Shown here in pieces: positions 30,901 to 42,790 of a stretch of 64,000 bases of DNA. Below the pieces are notes generated by a model, which was given only the letters and a program-made list of their open reading frames with translations, did no database searches and was not told the origin of the DNA. The stretch comes from Prostheceraeus crozeri (taxonomy: Eukaryota > Platyhelminthes > Polycladida > Euryleptidae), in the NCBI GenBank assembly GCA_907163375.1, contig CAJQUW010001859.1:310001-374000 (forward strand). The letters are read 5' to 3'. How positions within the stretch are numbered: position 1 is the first letter of the stretch; each line of letters begins with the position of its first letter. The position numbers and the translations under genes are program-made.

Positions 30901-33900
30901 TTTCATAACAAGCCACATCCATGTTTAGTAGGTTGCCACTGAATGATAGAACTACAACAAACATCCTATGAAATCGAAAAAAGATCTGAAGGAAGTATCT
31001 GAAGATAAGTTAAGAAAACAAAAGACACTATAGGATATCATATCAAGATGCTACATTTCCATTGCATATCAGTGTTATGAAATTGATAAATGAAGGTAAA
31101 TCAGACGATGTCAACAAACAAACCATATACTCGTACATGCCTTCATGTACTATTCATACTCTGGGCAGGACAAAGAAATGATTTACTATGCCAGTCACCC
31201 AGCCAACCAACTACACGTGAATTTTAAGACATGATCGACTTATAACCTCATTCAACGCGTTACACGATTAATCAATAATTACTGAATGATAAGACAAGGT
31301 TGTCTGTAAATAATGGTAATAATGTGATAATATGTAATTTTCGTCATTGATCTTTTAAATCACCATCACGTATGTACTTTGAGAATCATGATTTTGAAAA
31401 GGATGATTGTATCAAAAATGAGAGTACTATCTACAACATGCTTACTTACAATGCGTGGTTTCGGTGCAATCTTTTCTAAAATTTCTATGAAAACAAAAGA
31501 TGTCTGTGCAAGGTCAATAAGCATTTAAATGAAAATAATAGACAGCATCATTAGGGGCTGCTTATCAATTGAATGTCAAAATCTTACCAACATATTACAG
31601 ATTAGTAGTACCCTCTTAGATAAGTAATAAAACTAACGTTTGAATTCACAATATGTTTCAGGATGGTGAAAGCGTCAACACGATTCATAGTCAAAGCTTG
31701 ACTCCATTTTAGGCCTACTAATCAAAATTATTAAAAAGAATGCTAGAAATCAATTATACAATTTGAGACAATGTCTAATGCCACTAACAGCAGGGTTTTT
31801 TATGATCAGAGAACATGCTTTATGATATGCGCTTAGGAAGGAAAATGCACAAATGAATCACTTGAAATATTCATGAAGTGATCCTGCAATAATTAGACAG
31901 TTCATAGACAAACATCGCACTTGTAGTAATAAGTTTGTTAGAGATAAAGAGTGATACATACCCATTTATGAGTATATATTCCTGCAAATTAAATGGAGGT
32001 GATAAACAAAATATATCGATTTTTCAAATATCTCTTTAAACTAATAGGATACATTTTCCTCTCAATGCCACTATGTACCATAATCCCATCTTTGAATATG
32101 TAAAAACAAAACTTAACTTTGAGATGTTTCAATTGTATCAATTTTCAGCAATGTAAGTGTGATCAAAGACATTATAGTATAATAAATGCAAACTCCAGCA
32201 GCAATAAAACTGTCAAAATAATATTGATTGTAACTCCTTTTATCGGCTATGAATGGGTAATTGTAAGAAAGGTACAGGAATGTTTGTGTACGTAGTGAAT
32301 CCGATCTGCAAATGTAAACCAAATCAGATTTCGCGAAGAGCCGATGCAGTGACTCGTTTGGTGTTGAAAACTATGTACCGGTATTTAGATTCTTTGTAAA
32401 AAATCTTTACAACAATTCGTTTGTCAAATTTTCCATCATATCGTGATTTTGTTCCTGTGTATATTTCTTTGTAATACCGCTTGTTGTATTCACAAATACA
32501 GAATTATTATATAATAATTAACTTATTCTAACGAACTGTTTGTACACTTTGTAGGTCTTTGTAAAATAACTTATTATAATAAGCGTTCATGAATTGAAAA
32601 ATTTGGAAACATTTCAGTGGAAATAAAGGAACTTTACAAAATTGTCAAAGTGAAAGCTCTTTGTGATGCTTCCCTCAATTTTTTTTAATCATTCGAAATC
32701 TAATTGAAAGAGTCAATGGTCACTTATGTTGAAGCACATATTGCTAGCTTCGCAAAAATAACAAAAATGTACAAAGTGATTATTTTTTTGAAATCACTTG
32801 ATCTTCTCAGACCAGGTGGAACAAAACATTAGAACACGAATCTCCGAATGATGGATGACTCGTTCATGTGCACAGATCTTTATGAAAATGTATTCATGCA
32901 CGTGGCTTTCAGCATGTACAGGGTTTGTTGCATTGATACTACAGAATCAATGTGGCATGCATTACACATCATATAACATTAAATAAGACTGGAAGACATG
33001 AGAATCCGATTGAATATTGACATTCTCAGATATTCCGGTTTCATAATCAACTCTTTTAGAATTGTAATTTCGCTTTAATAAATTTGAATACAGAAAACGC
33101 AGAAATGAGAATGATTGGCATCAAAGCATGATTATTTGGTTTGCGTATTAAGTTGCGATTTTTCTCTCCTCTTACAATTGAATGTAGCATTGAAGCTGTT
33201 TTTAAATCACAATTGAAACATTTCAAGAAACCCGTTGCCGTAGACGTTAAAGTAGAATGTGGACGGTCACTGATTGAAAGCAATAATCAATCACCAATGG
33301 TTTCTATTAACAAAAGTCAATATTGGCATCGGCAAGACGATGTTAGGAATTGCACAACTCTCTAATGAAGTCGGCATGTGATTCATTTATCAAATTTTTG
33401 AAGATCACTTGGGAACACGTTGAGAAGAATGAAAACAATCATAAAAACACATCGATTAACCTTCTGCAGATGTCCAGATGTTTTGAATAAAATTGAAACA
33501 ATAGCTTTCGTTATCCTTTCATCTATTTAAGTAATAGATCTGTGGAATGTATTACTGTGACAATATTTAAATAAAATACAAGCTGCTATTTCTTCTCAAT
33601 GCAAACTCAAGGACAAAGCAATACAATCGACGCCAATCTCAAGCAATTGAGTTTGACCTTGAAGTATAGTAAATGTGCCAGAATGTTTGTCTTATCTGCA
33701 AACCCATCCTACGTTAATTCATGTGAAAGCAAAGACAAATCTTTTGAACACAAATTGACCAATGCATGTATCAAAAGCATGTGCAATGAGCCATGAAAAC
33801 CCAAAGAGATTCTTCAACGAAAAGATCACAAAGAAATTCCAAATAGTATAGTCGTAATTCTAAATTGTAGTTGTAGGGGTATGATTACAATGAATTATAT

Positions 33901-36147
33901 GTAGGCTAATAGTGTTAGCGAACACTGTTAGGCTAACAAATCTCTAGGAGTGAGATTCACCGATTGAAATTATCCTGTCAGAAACAATTCACTATCTAAC
34001 ACTGCTTCTGTGCGGTCACCCCTGGTTGTCATCAACCAGCAAGTATCTTGTACTCCAAATTAACACCCCATACAGTGGTCGATGTTGCGGTAGCTCGTAG
34101 TAATGTAATTGTTTCAGAGGCAAGACTACGCATTCTAAAATTGTATTTCAGTCATGAAGACCATTTTCTACTAGCTTTAGAGACCCTGCACATTGAAAGC
34201 AATGTCAAATGTGTGCAAGCGTAGCATTTTCTTTATTTACTTATTCCGTGCGTCGGAAATTTTCTACTGATTTTGATTGCAATTTGTTCTTAATTCTTTT
34301 TCTGGAATTTTACCCTAAATATTGCAAGATCATCGATATCTATGGGAACTGTAATCGTCACCTACCGCATATTAATCATTATTTCATGCATCTGTTTCGT
34401 AAATAAAAATGAAGGATTGGCATACGACATTTTTTTTCTATGTATGCGATTCCGTCGATTTAAGGGAGAGATTTTCTTTTGCAGCACTTTTTATCCAAGC
34501 CCATTTGCAGCAAGTACTATAGCAAGTACTATAGCTCAATTTTTGAAAATTGAAATAGTGTCCAAAATTGTCTAACGAGGGAAAGTAAATTTTTGTACCA
34601 GCATTCCACTAACTCAATAATTGCTTGAAAACGTTTTGCAAGCATTTGAGCATCAGCAAATCCCAGTTTATGTGAAACTTCACAAGTAAAAAATTGAAAA
34701 GAAACTGAACTCTCTCTCTCTATGTATATGTGTTAATTAGAGATCTTCTTGTTGATTTCTGTAAGGAAGAAATTAGAAGAATTCCATCTATCTATCGTAT
34801 AGTTCGTGTAGCTGCACTCCATGCGTGTTGCGAATTTCCTCCGATTTCTCGTCTTCCTCTGTCTTGTCGGTCGCTTTGGAAGTAGCTCAGCGACTACTGT
34901 TCCATTGACTACCTAGATAATTCCTCTATATTGAGCAATTAACGCAATTCTGTTTACTTCAAGTATCTTTTCAAGGATTGCTTGTATGGTCTCATTCCTC
35001 GCTTCAAAGGAATTGATGTATGTCAACAAGGAGCATAATTAGCCTGTGAGGTATTTTGAAAGACATCCTTTCGTATGACATAGGCAGCTTTGCATCTCTG
35101 AAGGACGAAGTTGGAAATCGTCATTTCAGAAACCTCGTCATTTCGGCATTATCATAGGTCACTTCATTCGTCATTTGCTCATCGCTTCTATTACTGTGTC
35201 AAAAGGCTGACCATATTTTAAAGAATAAAAAAAAATTTAAAAAAATTTTATAAAAGGAAATGCCATATTTTTTATAATAGAAACGCCAGGTTCTAATATG
35301 TATTTTCCTCTTCTCTCTTATGGGCTCTAGTAGGGGTCAGGGTTGTATTTGTCAAATCATCAGCAAAATTTTTTCCACAAACACTTTTTTATGGAAATCC
35401 ATTTTTTCCTTTTGTTAGGGCGAGGTTACTCACTGACTATATAAGCAATTCATATCAAGGTTGACAGTAATGTTACCGAATACCTGATGAAAAATAGCCA
35501 AGAATATGAATGTAAATGTTTGGTTGTGAGTGAGGTAGAATCACTGTCTCTAGGCCATCTCTGATATTTGAGGGAGATTTAACAACAATACTAAAACTAT
35601 CTCTGGTTGTAATGGCACAATTATGGTAATTTGTCATCCTCTGTTTGTTGCTATTTCATGAACACCACTCAAGCTACATATTTAATGAAATCAGATGGAA
35701 AGAAAGAAATTTAGGATGGAGAATAGCTTTTCCATATTACTGAGTAAGTAATAGGCCCTAATTGGAACATTGCTATACATGTTCGTTAGAATTTTTGTGT
35801 CAATGCGTCAAATGACGTCAGAAAATGATTCATATTGGACTCGAGCTAGACGTAAATGAGATTTGCAATGGATAGCGCTATCCTTACAAGCCCTTTTCAA
35901 ATTGAAAGTGATTGTCAGGATCAGCATGTCACTCTGCTGGTTTTTGATGATTAGCAGCAAAGGATGGATGTATGTACATAGTTCTGATTGAATCCTGACT
36001 AATGAAGGGAATTCTGCGATATGAACGGCATTGATACATATTGTCGCAGGATCATTTTTTAAATTTCTATGGATAAGTATACATGTATATCGTAGTTGAT
36101 TACAAATTTCATCGTTTCAGAAACAAATGTTGTAAGCTGGCGCAAGT
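27901..36147. other. Long AT-rich stretch, no genes recognised
   Basis: About 8.2 kb has no coding signal I can support on either strand. A GTGGGTGT-rich patch lies at 28690-28760 and a 12-base duplication (AGCAAGTACTAT) at 34511-34534. It could be intergenic DNA or a large intron. Confidence 0.5.
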
Positions 36148-37530
36148 TTATTGTCAATCAATGCACTCGAACATTCTTTTGTAAGTTTTCAATTTGCAAC
36201 AGATGTTGTCTGTGGCGGTCGTTCGATGAACTACTCGGTCGTGGTTGGTTGTACACCACTGCTGGTTGACATCGATGTGACACAGCTACACAAGCACCTC
36301 GATGTTAGGGTGGCTGTCGTTCGAAGTGCAACTGTTGATGACAGTCCTGCCTCCATCACGTCTGCTCCCGCCGGCGTGAGTCTGCTCTTTCCGAACATTT
36401 ACAATTGTCACTAAGGCCAATGTTTTCGACCAGGTGGAGAAATTGTCTGACAATCATGGTATGAACGACCACTTCCCACACGGCTGCTCAAGTGCTGTAT
36501 TGATGTACTCGCACCATTCCTGTGCAATTTGTTTACCTGGTCACTTGAGAATGCTGAGGTTCCTGCGAAGTTCAAATCTGCTTACATGACGCCACGGTTG
36601 AAGAAAGCAGACTTGGATGCCGCTGATCTAAAATCATATCACCAGATCTCGAATCGACTGGTGTTATCCAAGCTTCTTGAGCGACTTGTTGTGAAGCAAC
36701 TGAATCAATATTTGATGGAGAACATGCTGCTTCCTGACTTGCAGTCCTGCAGTCCGCTTATAGGCAATTTCATTCGACGGAGACTGCAGTACTCAAGGTT
36801 TTGAGCGATATTCTGCTGGATCTTGATGACAGCAACCTGGCGATGCTGACATTGCTCGATCTGTCAGCACCATTTGACAGTGTGGACCACGGCGTACTTC
36901 TATTCTGTGGCGTTTGACTTTTCTTATGTTGTGGATAGATCTGTTATTGATTGGTTCCGGTCGTACCTGACTGGCAGTACAGAAGGTTCGTTCCGGTTCA
37001 TTTAGTTCGTGTTCGCTGCTTGTGTTGTGTGGGGTTCCACAGGGGTCGGTCCTCTGACCAATCATTTTCCTGGTGTGCACGCGAGATTTACTGCAACTGA
37101 TTCAGCGACATCACCTGGTGCCGCACACCAACTTTGATAATGCTCAAATTTATGGATTCTGTCTGCCAGCCACCAGTGGTGAGCTCGTTCAGACGGTGTC
37201 TGCCTGCGTGAGCTTCACTGGGTGCGGATGATCCCAGAGCGCATAAAGTTCCGCCTATGTGTTCTGACGTTCCGGTGCTTACATGGTATGGCACCGCGGT
37301 ACCTCTCTGACACTCTGCAGCTCGCCAGCAATGTCACGACACGTCGTCGTCTGCGATCTGCTGACTCCAGAGCTGTTTTAGTGCCTGAGACTTCGCGTAT
37401 GTCCCTTGGTGACTGTGCGTTCCCTGTTTCGACATCGCGTGCATTGAACAATCTTCCCTCATACATTAGATCGTCTGAATCACTTTAGGTGTTCTGACGG
37501 CGGCTGAAAACGTATCTGTTCCCCTGTAAT
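36148..37530 (+). pseudogene. LINE ORF2 fragment (CR1/L2-like), broken and internally deleted
   Basis: In order: a linker before the polymerase (SATVDDSPASITSAPAG), the polymerase start (VPAKFKSAYMTPRLKKADLD, YHQISNRLVLSKLLERLVVK), TLLDLSAPFDSVDHGV as motif A, GVPQGSVL as motif B, and FDNAQIYGF where YADDTQIY is expected (motif C lost). The text then jumps near 37200 to the carboxy terminus (IKFRLCVLTFRCLHGMAPRY, FPVSTSRALNNLPSYIRSSE) and ends with RRLKTYLFP near 37530. Frame shifts, at least one stop and one internal deletion make it inactive. Confidence 0.83.
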
Positions 37531-38889
37531 GAATGAATAATATCAAAGGTGCGTCGTGACACTTGTACTTCGTATGGTCAATTCGCAACCGCATGCTTCT
37601 TTTGTAATGTGCTTCAGATGCAATTTTTTGCACTGCAGCACATAGAGTAGGGATATATAGGTAGAGTGTCGATTCAAAAATGTATCTGTATACAGTGAAA
37701 AATTTTATATGAAAAGATTCAGTTTTCTGTGGAGATTGCGTTCCCGTGGTCCAAAAAATTATTTGAGCACTTTTGAAAAAAGTCAAAATTTGCCAATTTA
37801 TATACTACCGAGATGACTCTCCTATATAAGTAGTACGAAACAAGTTGGAGATCAAAAGGAATAAATATTTGCTAATAAGCATACTAACTAAGCGGAAATC
37901 AAGCTGATTATCAAGGGAATTTCATGAATTGTATTATAATGAAAGTCTTCATGAAAAAGTCACGATATTATTCGTGCTTTCTTGGCTGAAATTTCAAGTT
38001 TCTAATTCAATATTCACCGGCATGATTTTATGATTCGATCACTAAATTCATGTTTCACTTCTTGAATCTGAATAGTGATGTGGACCCATTTACATCTTTC
38101 AAAGTTAAATGAAATCATTGTCTTTGATTATATTATTTTGCTGTGCCAGTGGCAGGCTGCCTATGATATGATCACGCTTAAGAAAATACTCTTGATGTTG
38201 AGCATGAAAGTAATAACCACCCATCGAATTGCTAATTTAGCAAACATTAAATCTCCAAGGCTGTCATGAGAATCTGTGAAATACCATCATTCCTTCTGCA
38301 TTGCAATCATGATCACTCAATGCCGTGGTAATTTCTGCAAAATTGCAAAAATTTGCATATCTCACATTTGGTGACAATACCACCTGTATCTCCCTAGAGT
38401 TCATTTAATAAAATCGAAAGTGTATACACATTGGGATTTAATAAATCCGGAGTTACCACTCTACCTAAAATACCTACTCTATGCTGCAGCATTATAATCC
38501 TAGCAATAAATAAAAAAATAAATGAACAGCGAACCGCACGAACATTTTTAAGAACAATCCCTTCCTTAACCTTCTCACAAAAGTCCCACAAGCAAATAGT
38601 GCAATCTGAGACAAAACAGATATGGTGTCTGTCTTTTCGTCGGCATGGATGCGCGTAGTACAGATGAGAGGATAAAATAGAATAGATGTTCAAATGTAAG
38701 AGATTATGAATCATAAAATCAGCAAAGCTTATTAACTTATTTTAATTATATTTTCATTACATTTATATATTTCACTGAACTATGGAAAATACATCAAAAG
38801 TACCTCAAGTACAGTACAAAGGCGGTGTAACCTACATGTACGTCGACTAGCCGGTAACGGCCGGGGTTCAAACATTCTTTGCAACTCTG
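37531..38889. other. Unassigned DNA
   Basis: Overlapping open frames on both strands at 38394-38714 lack any family motif and I do not call them genes. Nothing else is recognised. Confidence 0.45.
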
Positions 38890-39160
38890 CATGCACCTTC
38901 CTTATGTCACTCTGCAGTGGAATATTGTGCCCTTGTTTAGACAAAAAGGTCTGACGTCCACAAGATCGACACAGCGCTCAGCAATGTCATGAAACTAATT
39001 AGACCTACTTCCACGAACTGTCAGAGACTATTGACTTTCTGGCAAAAATTTGAACAGATGCCTAGGTTTCATATGCTGCTGAAAACGCTTCTGTTGTTAA
39101 AATTTTGCTTTGAGGCTTTCCTTTGGACAGTTTTGAAAATACCATTTTGACCTGGAACCT
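38890..39160 (+). pseudogene. LINE carboxy-terminal fragment
   Basis: The plus strand encodes AEYCALV (usual AEYCAPVW), HKIDTALSNVMKLIRPTSTN, CQRLLTFWQKFEQMPRF and a closing MLLKTLLLL. The order matches the region after the polymerase in jockey/CR1-type LINEs (YCAPVW, H-IDT-LN--MRLI-GT--ST, WLPTLANI-P--LRR). It has one in-frame stop and strong decay. The LINE family beyond that is not resolved. Confidence 0.65.
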
Positions 39161-39645
39161 TAATTCTTTGATTTTGTTTAAAAACTTGATTATGCGAATT
39201 GATCTATATACTGTTTACATAAAACAGTTGAGACACAGACGATATCAAGTTCTCCAGAGAAGGTTGTGAACGCTTTGCCCAACACGCCCGCAATCATTAA
39301 AAGTAATGATCGGAAGAATTTGCATTTTCAAAAAACTTCTATGCACAATAATCTGAATTCTTCGAATGTGAAGGAATTGTAGCAATCGGAACATTTTGAA
39401 GGAATTCACAGCAAAACCGCAAGTGATGAATCTATTGTTGTTATTAAACCAACACGTATTACATTTCTGTTTCTGTCCATTTAGTAAGTTCCTAAATCTG
39501 CCGTCGATTTGTTTTTCTTTTGTGTTCTTTTAAAGCGATTCGCTTTAACAGCACAATTCCATCTCACGTGTGTACAAGGCTTCAAGCTACGCGTGAAATT
39601 CAAGCACGTGTGACAACACGTGCATAGGCCTGTACAGTAGAGTTG

Positions 39646-39890
39646 CACTGTAAACTGCAGACAGCAAATATTCGTTAAAATTAACAGCCAAAATTAGTTT
39701 CACGGCTTTTTACAATCTGAACTGTATCCGTTAAAACTTACGCTGTTCAATTTATATTAGCAGACTTTAACTGTTACGTTATTAATCATCAAATCGTGAC
39801 GTCATCATTTTTAGAAGAGATATTTGTGAAGCTTTTCTGTGACGTTAAGTGGTTATTTTAGCTGTTTTTAACGTGGTGCAGTTTGCAGTG
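39646..39890. mobile_element. Small MITE candidate (245 bp)
   Basis: The left end CACTGTAAACTGCA pairs with the right end read inward, CACTGCAAACTGCA. Further inside, CGTTAAAATTAACAGCCAAA on the left corresponds to CGTTAAAAACAGCTAAAAT on the right, so the inverted repeats extend about 50 bases with small gaps. Both sides are flanked by TG. There is no coding capacity. The superfamily is unclear, though CACTG tips would suit an EnSpm-like element. Confidence 0.5.
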
Positions 39891-41639
39891 TGCTTAAAAT
39901 GACATTAGCTAGAAAAACCACCGTTGTTTGAGTGTTTTACATATTGAGCAATCCTCGTGAAAAAATAGAGAACAGCCTGCAAGTTCAATGTTTTTCGTAT
40001 AATTCAAAATGACTCTATGATATTGAGACCTTTTATTAATTAAATAAACGAATGCAACAAATCAGCAGAAAAATTCAGGAGTATTTCTCTGTCATTAATT
40101 TTTCAACTCTTCACATTTTTGACTTGATTGTGTCAATAAAATGAAGAAGTTTCACTGAAACTGCATCACATGTCCCTGTGTTTTGCTAGCATTGATTGTG
40201 CGACATAATCGATATAGGCTCAAGCAGCGAGCTTGCAACAGATTTTGTTGTAGACATCGATGGTTTGTGACTGTTTCGGTATTTCAATCATCTGATCTGT
40301 AGGCCTATCGAGATTTGTAAAACAAATTTGTACGGTGCTGCATTTTGACAGTTATAGTACAGTTCCTCTGGTATGCGAAATAGAACGTTGAATGTTCGAG
40401 TTTTTGTGCAAAGTCAAATGTTTTCGCATATTTCTTAGTGTCACAGCTGCAACTTTCATTTGCTCTGCCTGCGCATAAAGCAGTCATTCATTAATGATTA
40501 GAATCTGACACACGAGCATCGACCACTGTCGCATGAACGATCCGCCAAGAGTTCCTGATCCAAGAAGAAAAAGCGAAAATGCAAAGTGTACAAGCTGCAT
40601 CAAGCTGCGCGTATCCGATGTACAAATACGCAATAAAGGCTAAGGTGAGGGACTATACAGGTGATTTCTGCCGTAGAATAGTAAATTGATATCAAGCATA
40701 ATCAATTCTTCATGAACTCCTTTATGGATGAAAGGTCAAGTGTATGACGTAGTATGTATGAGTGTGTGAGTGTGAGAAGTAGTTCAGTCAATATATATTT
40801 TAACCCGCCACAAATTGCAACAGTTTCATGAGTGAGTTCATCTTGTAGAGAAGACGCGTTTACGCACCCTTGTCTTGTAGATAACTTTCCTAGGTACCTG
40901 TAGGGTACAAATTGATAAAGATTTGTATAAGATAGGACACAAATTTTATTTTTTCCATCAATAAGCGAAGCATTTTTGCAAGTACTCTCCTGTGAATATT
41001 CATAGAAATTCAAGCATGTCTTTCAAAAACGAATTTATATCAGTTCACATCTCCAGGAACTTTAAAAGAATGCGCATTGGATGATAAGTGCGCGCTTTCG
41101 GCCTAGCGGCTTGATAAGCTATGTGTTTTCATAAGACGGCAGTTGCAAAAGGTAATCGTTTATTGATGGCATAACTCGCAGATTTGTGGCTTTACTTGTA
41201 CAAATCTGTATCAGATTGCATTAGCAGATTGTTACAAATGTTGTCGGACTAGTGACTGAAAAATCTAGCCGTTTGGAACAGACATAATTCAGAAAACAGC
41301 TGACATTGGTGAGAGCCATGTGGAAGGTAAATGCAGCAAGTGAGAGCAAGCTGAAGTGACTCATTTTGATTGGCTGTTGCTATCTGAGTTTGCAATTTCA
41401 TTGGAGTAAGCGCGTTTTTATATTTCGAAAAGATTCGTGACTTCAAGTAGAAAGTTCAAGGTGCTCCACTAGATTTTCCTAGATTTTTGATATGTTGATA
41501 AGGGAATTTTTCTCTACAAGATGAACCCACTCTTGAAACTATTGCAATTTGTGGCGGGTTGATGTGTAATTCGCAGTAGATTGCCTGGATTAAAGGTGCA
41601 TGATATGCGGCAGTGAAATATGCCCCATGAAAGTCGAAG
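39891..41639. other. Unassigned DNA
   Basis: I find no supported feature. A minus-strand frame overlapping 41456-42040 is an antisense artefact of the LINE fragment on the plus strand. Confidence 0.45.
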
Positions 41640-42015
41640 ATCAGTAAAGAATGGAGACAGCAGAACGCAGAATTATCCGTTTCATGATGGTCGTATCTTC
41701 GAAGGACAGGTTCGCTTTTTCCATGCTTCTCCAGCTTCTCGGAGTAGAAGACATCACGGCCGTCTTGAAAAGAAACAGTATTAGATAGTTCGGGCATGCT
41801 GTCCAACTGTGTCAAGAAGGCGTATGGCGTGGACCTACCGTGACCAGCACCGAGAGGCCGCCCTAAGATGAAGTGGCGCGAAACGGCACTTGCTGATTGC
41901 AAGGTGCTTGACCTGAAGGACAGTGATGCTGCCAACCGTGATTTGTGGAGAAAATCCATCAGGAGAAGCCGTCCTCTCTTACGAAAGGTAGATAATGGGC
42001 GCGAGACGAAAAAGT
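41640..42015 (+). pseudogene. LINE carboxy-terminal fragment
   Basis: The plus strand encodes AERRIIRFMMVVSSKDRFA, LLGVEDITAVLKRNSIR, FGHAVQ, then RPKMKWRETALADCKVLDLK and AANRDLWRKSIRRSRPLLRK. This is the classic end of one LINE group (RI-RWM-GVSLKDR, L-IEDI-----RLRWFGHV-R, GRPK--W---------, DR--WR--I). It carries one stop and about two shifts. It is a 3' fragment only, as expected for incomplete target-primed reverse transcription. Confidence 0.72.
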
Positions 42016-42439
42016 AAAAGTAAAGTAAGCGAGTACGCAAATTTCTGCATTAACTGTCATCAAGAACGTCGAATCGACATTGCGCTACTGAGACGCTATT
42101 TTGTATTATATAATGAGAAGAGTTTGCATAATTTTGACCTATTTAACAAATGCATTTTGACCTAATAGCAATAAGGGTCTACATATTAAAATTTCATGTG
42201 ATCTTGAAACAAATAATCACATTTATTTCTACGTAAAATGAAACAGCCGCATTCCTTCTCGGTAATGCTATAAGATGTCAGAAATTCATTCAATTACTTA
42301 TACATGTCTATTGCGTTATCTCTACTATGGCGTTTGAGTCAATGAATACAAAGTGACGCATACCTTTTGGAGTGAAATTTCTCTTCTCCCTCAAAATACA
42401 GCAGAAACCATGAAATGGAAATCTATCTTGCTAAAAAAG

Positions 42440-42790
42440 ATCGAAGTGGTCCAAAACCGATCCATTAACTTCCTGACAAACAATAAACTACACGACCACT
42501 TATATTCATAAACAAATCTAAGCAGCTTACCAAGATCACAACAACAACTAGCATCATCCGCAAAAGAAAGCTTGCATGGCATGGACACGTAAAGCGAAGC
42601 ACATGCCCGTCATTGAAGGATTCAGAAGCAAAAAGACGATGCAGATGACCCCATCGAAGTTGGAGAGACGGCGTCAAAGAGAGGAGTGACCTGGATTGGA
42701 CTCAAGTGAATAAACTACCTCAAAATCGAGAAATGTGGAGGAAATTGTGCAAGTGACGCATTATCCGAAGGTGGAGAAGGCGTTTCAAGA
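42440..42790 (+). pseudogene. LINE carboxy-terminal fragment, second of a pair
   Basis: The plus strand encodes SIIRKRKLAWHGHVKRSTCP, then an arginine-rich stretch with one stop, PHRSWRDGVKERSDLDWTQV and NREMWRKLCK. The plan equals that of the fragment at 41640, 430 bases upstream and in the same orientation, but the sequences are too different to be a recent duplicate. It is a degraded 3' remnant. Confidence 0.7.

Noticed and set aside
38394-38714. Overlapping 106- and 75-codon frames on opposite strands
   Set aside because: There are no recognised motifs, no splice context I could defend, and composition like the surroundings.
41456-42040. Minus-strand 194-codon open frame
   Set aside because: The plus strand here encodes a recognisable LINE carboxy terminus, so this is its shadow.
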